The translations under genes and the position numbers were made by a program. Shown here one piece after another: positions 1-12,410 of a stretch of DNA of 64,000 nt. Within the stretch, counting starts at the first letter, position 1. The number at the start of each line of letters is the position of its first letter. The notes beneath the pieces are model-generated. The model worked only from the letters and a program-made list of their open reading frames with translations. It searched no databases and had not been told where the DNA came from. This stretch comes from Bretschneidera sinensis (Eukaryota > Streptophyta > Magnoliopsida > Brassicales > Akaniaceae), in the NCBI GenBank assembly GCA_023935145.1, contig CM043699.1, positions 111,457,036 through 111,521,035 of the forward strand, written 5' to 3'.

Positions 1-936
1 ATTTAATTTATGCGTCAATCGAGGTTAAAGCTGGCTTGATTGGAATAATGCTTCTTTAGAAGGGTTTGATAATGCCTCAACTAAGAGGACTTTAATGATA
101 TACCATTATAAATTCAAACACAAGAATTTAATCTAGCAAGTAATAAACAAAGTAAGCAATTGAGTGTAAAGTGACAACAAACTCAATATATATTGATAAT
201 GAAATTGAAATTTAGAACAATGTTGATATTACAAGACTAAAACCTCACAATACCAATACAGACCTCGAGCTTGTTATAGTGGATACTGAGTCTTCAATGT
301 AACTCTAACTTGATTTCGAGACAGACACGGAACGAGGTTGGAAAAAGGAAATTACAACTATGGCTACGGTACATCTACTCTTATTTACTAGAATGTAAAT
401 GACAAGAAAGTAAAGGCTTGAAAAGTAAAGGAAAATAAATGCAGATAGATAAATAAATGATTATTAGGTGATTGTTTGTGTGTTCCTTATGATTTATTCC
501 GTTGCTATTTATAATGCTTTAGGTGTGGACAGTTGTGCTGATTCTTCCAATGAGTCTATCACATTTCAATTTCTTCTATGTCCTTTGGATTAATTGCACC
601 TAATATGTCACGTGTTGAAACCTTTTATTCCACTTCGTGAGTTGTATCTAATCGTTGTCACTTTTGCCGTAGCCAAATTAAATACACGACTTTTAGTTTT
701 ATCCTCGATTCTTGAAGAGTTTGATTAGTTGCTATGTGTATTAAAGATTAAGGCAGCATTCTCTCGAGCTTACTAGCCTCGAGTCCTCGAGTTGACTCTC
801 AAACTTCTTTTTTAAAGTTCTTGTTTCGCGGCTTTTCTGACGACTAAATTCGTCATATCTCATTTAATGCTCCTAACACGCTTCTTTGCTTCCAATCAGG
901 ACACGTCATCACATTAAATTATTTTTGGTATAAATA
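1..936. mobile_element. LTR copy, cut by the window edge
   Basis: This stretch is homologous over nearly its full length to the solo LTR at 18436-19413 and in the same orientation. Both share the opening ATTTAATTTA(T/C)GCGTCAATC, the block around GCCTCAA(C/T)TAAGA and the ending TAAATTATTTTT(G/A)GTATAAA. About 12 bases that begin the other copy (from TGTTGGTGCAAG) would lie left of position 1. The end is TATAAATA rather than TATAAACA. No coding sequence is present. Whether this is a solo LTR or the 3' LTR of a full element outside the window cannot be decided here. Confidence 0.75.
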
Positions 937-3480
937 GTGATGAGAAAAAAAAAATCATCCGACTTTGAAAGTATGACGAGTAGACATCTTATCCACTTAT
1001 TTATATTTCCCATCCTACACACCAAACGCCTTATATCCACAATCCATTTTCTTTCATAAGCCTATATTTGGTTTTTGCATTATTTGCTTCACGACGGTTA
1101 TACATCATTCTAATGTTGAAATATACGAATTCAATTGAATTGGCCATTGATAGGCAAATAAAATCAGCAAAGTTCAGTTCCTGATAATCTAAACCATCTG
1201 CAACTGAAACTGCTAATTCAAAGAAAATGTGGACGGTAGGCTGCTTGGAAACAATTCACACAGAATTTAAAGCTTAATAAACTAGATGATAATGGAATTT
1301 GGTGCAGCTTAAGAATAAAAAATATTTGAAAATTAGACCGGCCACTAGATGGAATTTAATTATATATTTTTTTATAGGAGATGGAATTTAATTATAGAAG
1401 CTTGGTATTAGTTACTAGTAACTTTCATATGGATTTTCTGCATTGGAAACATGTTTATTTGCAAGGGGGTTAATGTTCACACAGAAAGAGATTAGAAAGC
1501 TTAGGTTAAAAGATTTTGACCCATTCCTCACTTGAGTTGCACGCATGGGTAGCAAACCCTAGGTCATGGAACAGACAAGAAGGGTTTCAAACGAGGGCTA
1601 TATTTGGGGAATTTCACTTCAGTTTGGACTTCCCATTTTGACCACAATATCTTCTTCATGTGTTTATTTATGTTATTTTACTTGCTATCTATATAGCAGA
1701 CATGATTCGTAAACTTAAGCAATCTGATTACTAACCACAGTTCCTTTAAAAAAAGATTACTAACCAGTTATTTGAGCTCTTCATGTTCACCAGAGGGGCA
1801 TTTTCATTGTGCAAAACCAGAACTACCCATGACTGATATCAATCAATATAGTGATAAGCATGGGTAATGATGTCTTTATGCAAATTATATCCCTTTACAA
1901 TTGAAAGTTAGGGTAATTAAAGTCCCTTCCCCCTAGGGGAAAATTTTGTGGCATTTCAAGTTGAAAATTCGGGGATTTCATTTTCCAATGTTCAGAAAAC
2001 CAAGGAAATTGACTTATGCCTTCTGTTTTCTTAATGAACCCAATGGCTAGTATTAGGGTAACCACAATGGATTATTGTTAAAGAACAAAAAATTGAAATG
2101 CAAGATACTGTTTGCACTTTTAAATGTGAATATTTTATTAGAAAAAGTTCATTAGTGAACGATTAAAGTCATGTTAATCACACAAATAATAAACAGAAAG
2201 AAAATAATAAGACACGATACACTCACATTTATCCCAGAAAAGGGTTACATCATATCAGAAATTTCACTATAATCAACCTCTCAAATCTCTCGTTACAATG
2301 TACGCTAAGTACAAACAATTTAAGACACCCTAATTAGGATTTCCGCCCTACTGCAAAACCACAACTATTCATGGGCATAAACCCAAACCGTCAAGAAAAA
2401 AACCAAACTCAAAACATGTACAGGGCGGGAAATTTTCGACCGAGAATGAGACCCGTGGTCACCGAGGATTCTATAGATCTGAACCCGTGAAGAATGCACT
2501 AACACTAACAACTAGGATGTGTGTTTATATAAAAATTTAATAATATGCATTTTGGTTCAGTCAATTTTCTTTAGAACCTGTATTTTAACTCTTTTTTCAC
2601 AATGATAAACTTGTAACCAGACCATTTAAATCACTGATTTTTTTTTTTTAATAATCACTTAGACTGATATTTAGGTTTGTAATCTTCAATAATTTTAAAT
2701 ATATTCTTCCCATATAAATGAAAGAGAAACAAATCCTTACAGATTTAGAAGAAATGGTTTTATTAAATATATTTTTAGACACTTAACTAAATAATTATGA
2801 AGCCACAGCCCTTTCCTAGCCAAGCAGATCAATAAACTAGAGGTGGGTGAGATTTTAGCAGCCCTGAAAATGAGGTTCTTGCAAAGGGTCAAATGGTTAA
2901 TTTAATATGAGTACTTCAAGAGTGGCCCCCTCTTTGTCATATTATTATTGTTAATCATTCATCTGTGATAGATTTCATAAGATTTGAAAATATTTCAGTT
3001 TGACAGGTCACATGTTCATATGTGGCAGGAAGAATAAGGAATGGAATAGAAGCTTAAAGGAATGGAATAGAAATAATTTTTTTTGATCTAATGAGAGTAA
3101 AACTGACATTTCTCTGAAATTGGAAATTGCGGAGAATCTTATAGATTGAATAATAATTTGAGCCTTTTTGTATTGGAAGATGGTGCAGCCTTCTGATAGA
3201 CTATATTTTACAGGAAACAATTCAAGCAAAGATTATTTTAAAAAAAAGAGAAATATAATACTATGACATGGAACCTTGCTTTGTCATTTTGTCTTTGAAT
3301 TGTTTCAAGATAAAAAGGAGAGGTTCCCATGAGAAATGAATGTGAAAACTGAAAATAATTTGGTTTTGAAAATCCCAAAAACATTGCTGCTATTTTGTTT
3401 TCTTATTGAGATTCTTAAATTGGATTTAAAAAACTAACTACCTATATGGGGTTAAAGAATGGAAGTGAGCTCCAGTAAAA
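937..3480. other. intergenic, no gene recognised
   Basis: This is AT-rich intergenic sequence upstream of the NAC gene. I found no family-like reading frame, RNA gene or clear transposon end in either strand. The 73-residue minus-strand frame near 3008-3229 is hydrophobic low-complexity sequence with no recognisable family. The promoter of the NAC gene must lie toward the right-hand end. Confidence 0.5.
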
Positions 3481-3523
3481 CCTCCCATTCCCTTGACTTG
3501 GGTTCTCCTTGGTAACTGTCCTT

Positions 3524-3969
3524 GAGAGAGAGAGAGAGCTTAGCTTAGCTTCACTCAACTTCTTATTAAGTCTGTCATGATTTTCGCGCGCTCTCCATTA
3601 GAATTACCCTGAAAGAGCGGCCTAAGCTTCGGAGGCAGATCCCTTCTCAGGAGGCATATAATGGCTTTGAATTATTTGTCTTTAACTATTTCTCTTTTTA
3701 GAGTCTTAAGTTCAACAACTGCTTCGCATCTTAAGCTCTTCTGTTGTTGCGTTAATAGCCATTGAAATTATCACTTAACCCTTCTGGTTTAGTTTCTCCA
3801 AAAGATACTTGTTCTAAGAGGAAAACTTGTTCTGGTTTTCAGACTGCGATAAAACTTAATACTTTCAATTCAGTTCATACAGATTTTAGCAACCATTTTG
3901 GCCTCTTCAGCTCTCTCTGGATTAAGGCTCAAAAGGGTAAGTTTTTCGAGAGAGAGAAGGAAGGGAAAT
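3524..3969 (+). promoter_or_regulatory. probable NAC-gene 5' leader with GA repeat and uORF
   Basis: The segment starts with a short (GA)n run at 3524-3538, common in plant promoters and leaders, and leads to the NAC start codon. It contains an ATG at 3661 opening a 34-codon frame that ends at TGA 3763-3765. If the transcript includes this part, it would be an upstream ORF able to lower translation of the NAC frame. A leader intron is also possible, so the leader structure is uncertain. Confidence 0.4.
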
Positions 3970-5713
3970 ATGGATGAGAAGATTGATGCTGACAAGTTTG
4001 ATGATATTATGTTGCCTGGTTTTCGATTCCATCCAACAGATGAAGAGCTTGTTGGGTTTTACCTGAAGAGAAAGATTCAACAGAGACCTCTGCCCATTGA
4101 GTTAATCAAGCAAGTCGATATCTATAAATACGATCCTTGGGATCTTCCAAGTAAGATAGTTCTTAATCTCTGTTGCTTCAGAATTTAAGTTAATTTTCTT
4201 TTTTGTTAACTGGATTTTATGGCTAATTAGTTCTCTTACATGAAGATAACAAGCCTCTCTTGTTAATAGTTTGCACCTTCAGTTTTTGCTGCCCAGCAAC
4301 ATCAGAATTTGCTTTCCACTCCCTTTCAGATGGTAGAATATTAGTCAGTGTCAAACTTTAGGTCTTCTATTATTGGAAGATTCTTTTTGTCACATACAGA
4401 AAGCTCACAAAAGTTCAACATCAAACATTGTTTGCTAATTTGTGTGTTTGTTAACCTATTATGCTTTAATCTCTCTGCAGCCTGGAGCTAAAAACTTTTG
4501 GGGTAAAACATGTTTAACGTGCTTAACAATACAGTTCTTTTCCTAAGTACTAAATATTAGGAGTAATTTCTCTCCTTTTTTTTCTCTCATTCTGTTCTGC
4601 AAGAAGAGCTGGCGTCTACGGGGGAGAAAGAGTGGTATTTCTACTGCCCAAGGGACCGTAAATACAGAAACAGTGCAAGGCCAAACAGAGTTACAGGAGC
4701 CGGGTTTTGGAAGGCGACTGGAACAGACCGGCCTATTTACTCTGACGGTGGTATCAAGTGCATTGGTTTGAAGAAATCCCTTGTTTTCTATACAGGTAGA
4801 GCTGCCAGAGGGATCAAAACTGACTGGATGATGCATGAGTTTCGGCTACCTTCTCTTATAGACTCACAACCACCAAAGAAACTGCTAGACAAAAACTTTC
4901 CTGCTAATGTAATAATCTTAAAACACCAAATTGTTTTGCAGTTTGCTTCTTTCTTTCCATTGATAATTATTGCTAACATCAATTTTTTGTTCTTCTACTG
5001 GTTCACAGGATGCATGGGCTATTTGCAGGATATTCAAGAAAACCAATTCCATGGCACAAAGAGCTCTTTCTCACTCTTGGGTTTCACCTTTACCAGAGAC
5101 TACAACATCTGATATTCTCAACCAAAGTGCAAACTACACTCAGTTTAATTCAGAGAACATTTCTTGCACAACTGAAATTGGATCAGTCATCCAGTTATGC
5201 TGTAACAATGATCTACAACAACAAGCCTGTACTGTTAGTTTCTCTGCTTTAGATATCCCTTCCTATAAACCCATAAATCCTGCAATCTACAAGCCATCTC
5301 TACCTTCTGTTTCCAATGGAGGCCTACCCAACAATTTCATGTTTTCGCCGGTTGAAATGTCACAACCTATCAGGTGTAATACAGCTGATGCTACTTACCA
5401 TTCCTTAATCGGTGAGATTAGTAAGGCCTCTGATACCGTAGACTTTGAAGGGAAACAACAGCAGTGCAACGGTGGCTTCTCAATCAGTCTGCCTCAAGAC
5501 ATGCAAAGTAATACAAGTATGCACGATGAAGAGGTAGGTTTCAGTAAGATCCCGAGTTTATCCAGTGATAATAACCAGTGGGGAACTATTCGATCAATTG
5601 GGTTTCCGTTCAACTTGCCTTCCAATCTGCCTGATTCATGGAAGACTAATCTGCCGTGGGATTCACCACCATGTCCTAGTGAGATGTCCACTACTTATTC
5701 CACAAACCTATGA
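3970..5713 (+). CDS. NAC-domain transcription factor, FEZ/ANAC094-like
   Basis: Coding exons are 3970-4150, 4604-4908 and 5009-5713, giving 396 residues. The three-exon structure with both introns inside the NAC domain is usual for the family. The NAC DNA-binding domain runs from about residue 15 to 173. It has [20 protein letters not shown] (subdomain A), [14 protein letters not shown] (B), [20 protein letters not shown] (C), [13 protein letters not shown] and [20 protein letters not shown] (D), and [11 protein letters not shown] (E). Right after the domain comes [18 protein letters not shown], which resembles the segment following the domain in the FEZ/ANAC094 subgroup; that assignment rests on memory of the family. 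The C-terminal 220 residues are Ser/Asn/Pro-rich, as expected for a plant activation region. The predicted role is a nuclear transcriptional regulator; FEZ itself promotes root-cap stem-cell divisions. The start is the first ATG in the domain frame. Confidence 0.95.
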
Positions 5714-6800
5714 TATATTTATTACAGGAGAAGTAGATTTCTTCTTTGATTTGGGTTATTAAATTGGAGCTGGTATTGAGAAATTTATCCTGTTTACAGT
5801 GTACGGTTTCAGTTATTGCAATCATATAATGAGTTAATGACAAGTTAAAATACAAAATCTACCGGCTGTGCATATCTTACAATCCGATAAATTATAAAAA
5901 TTCGTTAAACATATATAAAATATAATATCTCATTATTGTATTCTCATAAAAAAAAATAAATGTAATCATAAATTTGATAAGTTCGGATAGTATTCATCAT
6001 TTCTGTTTTGATTGTGTGCTTTTTCGAAAGAATTCTGTAAAAGAAATTAAAGAAAAACCATTAAATCATATTGTACCAGCATATTTAATGGTTTTAATTT
6101 AAAACTCTTGCTTTTTTTTTATAAAATTTGAACTGGTAGTTTGAATTCAATTAAACTTATTTTTACAACTTATGGTACTGACGTGTTGGTACGCGTTAAC
6201 GGTTTGAATCTACAACTCTTACTTTTTCTCATAAAATCAGAATCAATGGTCCAAACTATATTAGACTTAATACTACAACTCACATTTTATGGTACGAGCG
6301 TGTCGATATAATTGGCTCATCCATGAAACGAGTATTTTATATTTTCGATTTTAAAACTACTAAATGTCAACGGTTTGAATTAAAGACTCTAACATTTCTC
6401 ATAAAATCTGAATAGAAAATCCGAATTCGATTAGATTTGATCTCACAAAACACACATGTTGGTATTCATCAATTTCTTGCCATCTGACAACGTATTTTTA
6501 ATTATTGACATCAACCGTAGCAATTCTCCTGCATATTAAAAGAGCAGCCTAACAATATTTTTTTACAATAAAGATAAAAATACATGAACAGTAAATAATG
6601 AAGCCCTCAAATATTGTTTAATAAATTTATCTTTTTGATATTTAATTTAATTTAATTTTTAATACTCAATTTGATTGAATTTTTTATTTTATGTGTTTTA
6701 TAAACTTTATTTTATTATTTTAAACCATTTCTATATTAAACTTTATGTATTGTGTGTGAAAAAAATATTTAGAAAAAATTATCTTTTTATTTTCTGAATC
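5714..6800. repeat. intergenic, with about three degenerate tandem repeats
   Basis: No gene is seen between the NAC stop and the AUGMIN leader. Around 6090-6470 a unit of roughly 110-150 bp recurs about three times. Each copy has a form of GGTTTGAATTTAAAACTCT, then CTCATAAAATCTGAAT, then ATTAGACTTA...ACAACTCACATTTTATGGTA, and some carry CGTGTTGGTA. Copies start near 6090, 6200 and 6370. The remainder is AT-rich and featureless. Confidence 0.5.
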
Positions 6801-7096
6801 TTTGTGTTTAAAATTTGGACGAATTTCAATAAATTATCTTCTCGACGGCCTGTTAGCAACATTTCCTGAGAATCTCTCTACGTTTCTGATATCCCCGATT
6901 TCTCTCTCTAAGCTTCACTTCAAGCGTACTACTAAATCTGCTCTCTGCTCTCTCTCTCTACATTTCCTCACTCTAGCGACGACATTCAGGCATGGATTTC
7001 TTTTTCTTTTTTTTTCCCTTCAATTTATTAAAGATTCATTTAATTAAATAATTAATTAGGGTTTCATAACTGATTTAATTTTTCTTTTTGATGTAG

Positions 7097-7160
7097 TCCA
7101 GAGAAGACACCATCCACAGGACGGGGACGATCTCCTCACATTTGAACCTTGTCCCAAGAG
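7097..7160 (+). other. AUG1: probable non-coding leader exon of AUGMIN subunit 1
   Basis: A segment bounded by an acceptor-like TGATGTAG and a good donor (CCCAAGAG|GTATGA) lies upstream of the first coding exon. It would splice to the acceptor at 8051-8052 (TTTTTAG), 25 bases before the start codon. A still earlier leader exon in the pyrimidine-rich CTCTCTCTC stretch around 6850-6990 is likely, but its donor is unclear. Assignment is by splice signals only; cDNA would settle it. Confidence 0.4.
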
Positions 7161-8077
7161 GTATGAATTCCCTCTTTCTTGTTTCTGAAGTTTATTGTTA
7201 TTTCTTTGATTTCATTGTTAATTTTGAAGTTTTATGTTGTTTAATACAAATTGATGAGGGAGTATTTTGGAGCTGTCTTGCTTTGGTGAGATTTCCCTTT
7301 GTAATGTAACTTCACGCGTTTGTAGTTGATATATGGTGTTGATATGTTGCAATTTTGTGTGTTTTGGATGAATACTCGTGCTAATTGATGGAGCTCTGTA
7401 TGAACTGGATGAGGGAGGATTTTGGAGATGTCATGGTTTAATGATTTTCTTCCCCCTTTGATTTGTATTATGTTTTCTGATGGCGTGGATGAATTGTTTG
7501 TTCTTTGGAGCAAGTTGAAGTTTATGCATTTTGTTTTGCCGGATCTTTTGTGTTGGATGAAATTGTATTGGTAGATCTTTATGTATGATCTAACAAGAGC
7601 AAGATTCCAAAAAAAAAATCACGTGACATTTTTAATGGAACAAACCTGGAGGTACCTAAATGATAAAAATAAACCACAGGGATTTTACTTGTAAAGCGGT
7701 AAACCACAGGAAAAAAAATATATATTTTATTGATAGTCACCCTTAAAATTTTTGCGAATATTTGGGGTCTTGTTGTTTTGGGTGCTTGTTAAACAGCTGT
7801 TACTTATAAAGTTATAAGGATATTCTTTTAAGGGAGTAAATTTGATCTTTGTTACTGGGTTTGTTTTGAAAGTTTTGAATGTTGTGGTTTTGGGTTCTTG
7901 AAAGAAGCTCCATTTACCAGTGAATAAGCTGCATTTATCAGTGAGGATATGCATGTAATGATGACATTAAGTTGCCTTGGTTGAATAACCATCTCCATAA
8001 TATTCCATCTGATATTTCCTCTTAATCTTGGCTTGTATTTTGTTATTTTTAGTCAAAGCATCAAGAAAGTAGAAAGA

Positions 8078-11000
8078 ATGAGTGATATGATTTCTGGAAT
8101 TAGTGATCCACCAGTAACTGAAGCAAAGGGCGGTTCTGATGCCGCTCGGATTGCAGAAGTGAAGGCATGGCTTAGCTCTCAGTTTGATGCAGCTGGGAAA
8201 GATGTTCCAGAGTTCGAATACACTCCTCGAAGCATTGCTTATTTGTACAATCTGGTCACCATCTCACAGGCCAAGACTCAAGCTGCCAACATTGTTGCCA
8301 ATGATTTCCGCCAAAAAGCTGCAGAGTACCACGCACAAGGTCCTTGGATTTCTTCATATATATACATGCATATATAAATTTGGTGGTATTATTTTGATTA
8401 CCTTGTCAAACTAAGAAATGTTTGGTAAATTTTATTGCTAAAGCTGCAAGGATTAAAGAGATATTGGAGAATGTAGGATCGGCGCAAGAGAGTTTGCCAT
8501 CTAATGTGGTTTCATCAGCACAAGTTCTCGCAAATGTCGCAAATTTGTTGAATATAAGAGACACTGAAATGAGTAGGTGTGATTCTCATTCCTCTCTAAT
8601 ATTCCTTTCTTCTTGAATGTTTTTTGTCTTCAAATTTGAAGTTTAAATGGTAGAGATGTATTTAGTTTTCTTGTAGCAATGGGTGATATTTCATTAAGGA
8701 AGACTGGAGTGGAGGAGAAGAGGGCTAAAGTACTTAAAGAGTCCAAGATTCTTCTTGATTACACACGGAAAGCAATAGCAAGGCTGACCTATTTGAAAAG
8801 GTAAAACTGTTCTATCTTTTAAATACAATACTACTAGTTCTTTTCCTCAGGGAAAATCGTAGTTATATATATACTTATGGGCACTGAAAAGGTGCTGAGT
8901 TCCCTTTTTCTTTTGAATCTACTTTTGCAGAACTCTTGCACAGCTAGAAGATGATGTAGCTCCTTGTGAAGCTCAGATGGAAAATTGGAAGACAAACTTG
9001 GCAGTCATGGCATCAAAGGAGCGGCAGTACCTTCAACAATATAACAACTATAAGGTATCAACCTTCTTCTGTTGGTTTATCATTGCTAGGGTAACATTAA
9101 GTTATAGAATACAGAAAACCAGAGCTTTTAGATTCATTAAATGACCTTTTCATATTAAATAACCAATTGAAAAATTAGAAGAGAATCTTACCTAGGAAAA
9201 TATGAGAAATTGAGAAAGGAAGTCCAGACTTGGCAGGACAATTGACACTTGGGAAAAGATTGATCAGAGGAGAAAACATAGAGGGTCTGATTCTTTAGGT
9301 TGAATAGTTCGAGAAAGTTGTGATGTAGCTGAATACAATGACATTTTAGGTGAGGGCTTAAAAAGGATTGTAGAAGATAGTATAATGTTGAAGTGAAACT
9401 AAGGCATTAATATCCTCTAGAAGCCATGTTTGATTGATATAAAGAAGGGGGAGATATTGAACTTTATTAAGACTTTCTGGTTGGGCAGGTGTACCTTACT
9501 TCATGTGGATTTAGACGAAGATAGCCATTATACAAATTAAAGCACGAGGCTTATAGACACAAGTATCAAGTTATTGCGGTGGGTTACCTAAAGAAGTAGT
9601 TGAACGTCTACAATGGATCACAAGCATGAGGTTATCAAGGTTACTGGGAAGGTTAGGGACCATGATTAAATTGCTGGAAGACAGTGCTACTATAATCTTA
9701 CTGTTAGACATGAAATTGGTTGATATAGGACTGGAAAACAGTTATATTCTGTTGGTTTTAAATGAATACTTGCAGGAGCACTTAAGGATTATCAGTCTAT
9801 TATTGAGCGGTAACTAAGCATATATAAGATCCTCCGTTAATTTGAAGGATGAAAGCATTTATTCGTTTATTCAAGGAGATATGGTAAAGTGGAGATGTGT
9901 TATAATCGCATGGTTTAGTTACAAATTTATGTTACTTTAAAATGGCAAACATTGATATTTGGTTTCTGGACTGTCTCGCAAATACTAAAGAATATGAAAT
10001 AATTTGGATTTTACATCTGTCCCAGTTTATATGGTGAACTTTACCTTCAGGTGATGGAAGCATGTATTTAGGTTGGTGCTAGTTGGCATGATCTTTTCTA
10101 TTCCTATTTGTTTGGAAGTTTTTGTTATGAAACATGCTTGTTAACAGTTTCTGTCTTCTTGTATCAATGCATCTTTGATGAGAAGGACTGTGTTACTTGA
10201 ACCAATTTATTATCTTTTTATATATTTGTGACGGACACTAGTGCTATTCAAGCTGCTGGTAGCATATAGCATGGAATATGTAAATGAATGCACAATTTTG
10301 TATTGTTTTAGCAAAAGACTGTAAATTTTTGGGACAAAATAAATGAGGTAAAAATTATAAATTTTCCATATTAGATGAGACATTTATCACTGGTAGATTT
10401 TCAAATGATAACAAGGGAGATGCAGCTTCACAAATATGCTATCTAAATTTCATTTTTTGTATGTTCTCTATCAAGATATTAGTTGGTTAGAATAGCACCT
10501 ACATCTATCTAAATTTGTTATACGTGCTGAAAACTTTTGGGACAGGCATTACTCAACCGGGTGGGCTACACCCCTGAAATTAGCCATGGGATGCTGGTTG
10601 AAATGGCTGAGCACACGAAGGAGTTGGACAAAAAAACAAAGCCCATCTTGGACACTTTGAGAAGCTACCAGGACTTGCCCCCGGTAATTCTTTACTCTAG
10701 TTAACCCTGCACCATTATCATTCTTAGGGTTCTTACTTTTTATATTCCATTAGAGAGCAGAATTTGTATCCTTGCTTTTTAGTACTATGGCTCTCTGTTT
10801 CCAGTCATTTCTATTTGTCTCCTTTTGATTTTCTTTATGATGCTTTAGATTTTAGGTGCTATTTACAAAACTTTTTCTTAAAAATTTGAGTGCTTCTTTT
10901 GCACGCTCCTGCTAGCTGGGTTAGATACAACCCTTCTATTTTCATTTGGTTGAATATTTGAAAGTAAAGGAGAAGGTACTAATGGAAAGCAGGAGAGGAA

Positions 11001-12008
11001 AGGAAAGGATTTGGATGATTATTCATTCCCCATGTTTGGATGTTTTATATAAAGGAAAGGAGAGGAAATGAAAGTTTTTGTACCTCTTCTTGTTTGGATG
11101 GTACCCTCTGCGGACCATATTCTTTCAATTTTGAGGAATTGATAAAAAGGAGTTTTGAGTCACATTTACAAAACTCTAAACCATGGAGAGGATGTGAGCA
11201 TGTTTGGACAGGGTTTTCAAAAACTCTTTTCTATGTTTGACAAACAGTTTTCAAAAGTAATTTTCTAAAACAGTTTTCAAGAAACCAATTTTCAAATATT
11301 GTTTTCTGAAAACTCCAAATTGGTGTTTTCTGACATAATTTTTGAAAAATAGCCCTAAAATCAGTGTTCACTTCTCTGTTTCATTCTTCCTCCATAGTAT
11401 ATAAAAAATATTAAAATTTTGAAAATAAAATAATATTAATTATTTTTAAGTATTTAGTAAATATGATAAATAAAATTAATATAGATTTTAAATTTAAACT
11501 CAAAACTAAAAATAATTACAAGGTGTATCAAAACAGTTTTCAAAATAAAATTATCCAAGCAACATTTCACTGTTTTCTGGTTTGGAAACATTTTTCGAGT
11601 TACAATTATCCAAATATGTTTTTTTCAGAAAACATTAGAAAACTGTTTTCAGTTTTCATTTTCGAAAACTGAAAAGAGAATACTGTTACTCAAACATGTC
11701 CAATACTCCCCAACCCATTTACCATTTCAAATCCTCTCTCCACATTTTAAAAAAACTCCCAAACAAGGGGGAGGATAAACACCTCACCCCTTATCCTCTA
11801 CTCCCTTTTGCTCCCCCCTCATCTAAGGATACCCTAAGTTGATTCTTAATAGAAACGTCTGTTAGAGTAGTTTGCAATCTCACTTTTTTTTTCTGTGCAG
11901 GATAAAGCTTTGGCTGCTTTGGCAATAGAGGACAAGAAAAGGCAGTACGCTGCTGCTGAGAAATATCTTGAAGATGTATTGCATTCAGCCCTTGCCACTA
12001 CTGACTAA
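8078..12008 (+). CDS. AUG1: AUGMIN subunit 1 (HAUS1-like), microtubule nucleation
   Basis: Coding exons are 8078-8339, 8444-8572, 8677-8800, 8931-9054, 10546-10683 and 11901-12008. Together they give 294 residues, close to what I expect for plant AUGMIN1. Recognisable stretches are AEVKAWLSSQFDAAGKDVPE near the N-terminus, QESLPSNVVSSAQVLANVAN, MGDISLRKTGVEEKRAKVLK, LAQLEDDVAPCEAQMENWK and EISHGMLVEMAEHTKELD. The protein is mostly helical and suited to coiled coils. In plants the eight-subunit augmin complex recruits gamma-tubulin to the sides of microtubules in spindle, phragmoplast and cortical arrays. Exon 3 uses donor A|GTAGGT at 8573; the alternative GTGTGA four bases later would bring a stop into frame. 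The last two introns are long (1491 and 1217 bp), and the last is loaded with transposons. An AATAAA at 12389-12394 is a plausible polyadenylation signal. Confidence 0.95.
9055..10545 (+). other. large AUGMIN1 intron, no recognised insert
   Basis: This 1491-bp intron separates the exons ending at 9054 and starting at 10546. It contains a run of purine-rich, moderately GC-rich sequence (about 9180-9830) unlike the AT-rich remainder, suggesting an old inserted element. I could not match it to a family, and its reading frames are broken. Confidence 0.4.
10965..11835. mobile_element. nested MITE-like elements in the last AUGMIN1 intron
   Basis: The outer element has purine-rich GGAGAGGAAAGGAAAGGA on the left and its pyrimidine-rich complement on the right (CTCCCTTTTGCTCCCCCC near 11802). 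This recalls common plant MITEs with CATGTTTGGATG ends. Inside it, about 11190-11705, lies a second element opening with CATGTTTGGACAGGGTTTTC and closing with CTGTTACTCAAACATGTCC. It has many copies of AACAGTTTTCAAAA and GAAAACTG. Its right half matches 47620-47947. No coding sequence is present. Confidence 0.55.
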
Positions 12009-12095
12009 CAAGCTGGAGTTTAATATATTTTCACGTTATTGTCTTCTTTTGTGCACTTATATATTCTTCATTGTTTAAGAACATATTAAGTTGGG

Positions 12096-12180
12096 AGTTA
12101 ATTGAACTGATGATGATAGCGAAAAACGGTATGCTGCATCTGAGAAACATCTTGGAGATATATTGCCGCTACAGATTGAC
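12096..12180 (+). pseudogene. decayed duplicate of the AUGMIN1 last exon, in the 3' UTR
   Basis: About 90 bases past the stop codon, ACGGTATGCTGCATCTGAGA, AACATCTTGGAGATATATTG and the following TTGAC closely parallel the last coding exon (GGCAGTACGCTGCTGCTGAG, AAATATCTTGAAGATGTATT and the terminal TGAC). The frame is largely preserved: RYAASEKHLGDIL here against QYAAAEKYLEDVL in the real exon. There is no good acceptor in the matching phase, so I read it as a local duplication fragment carried in the 3' UTR rather than an alternative last exon. Confidence 0.6.
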
Positions 12181-12410
12181 ACCCGGAGCATACTTTATTG
12201 CTACATTTTCTGATGGTCGCTTTCTTTTTGTATGTTTTCTCATTTCTGAAATTGTGAATGGGGGATTTTTGCTCGTGGCGGGATGAGGCGGAGCCCTGGT
12301 TTTTCGAGGCAAAATACCATCCTTGAACTGACGAGTTCTTGATTATATTTGTAAATTTGTATATATTTTGAACCACATCATTTTCATCAATAAAACAATT
12401 TCTTAACTAG

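Noticed and set aside
3898..3969. In-frame extension of the NAC protein upstream of 3970
   Set aside because: It starts with TTG, not ATG. The first ATG in frame is 3970 and gives a normal NAC N-terminus.
8422..8443. Extension of AUGMIN1 exon 3 upstream (VNFIAKA)
   Set aside because: The donor at 8340 and acceptor at 8442-8443 keep phase and restore the family sequence; the extension would be intron.
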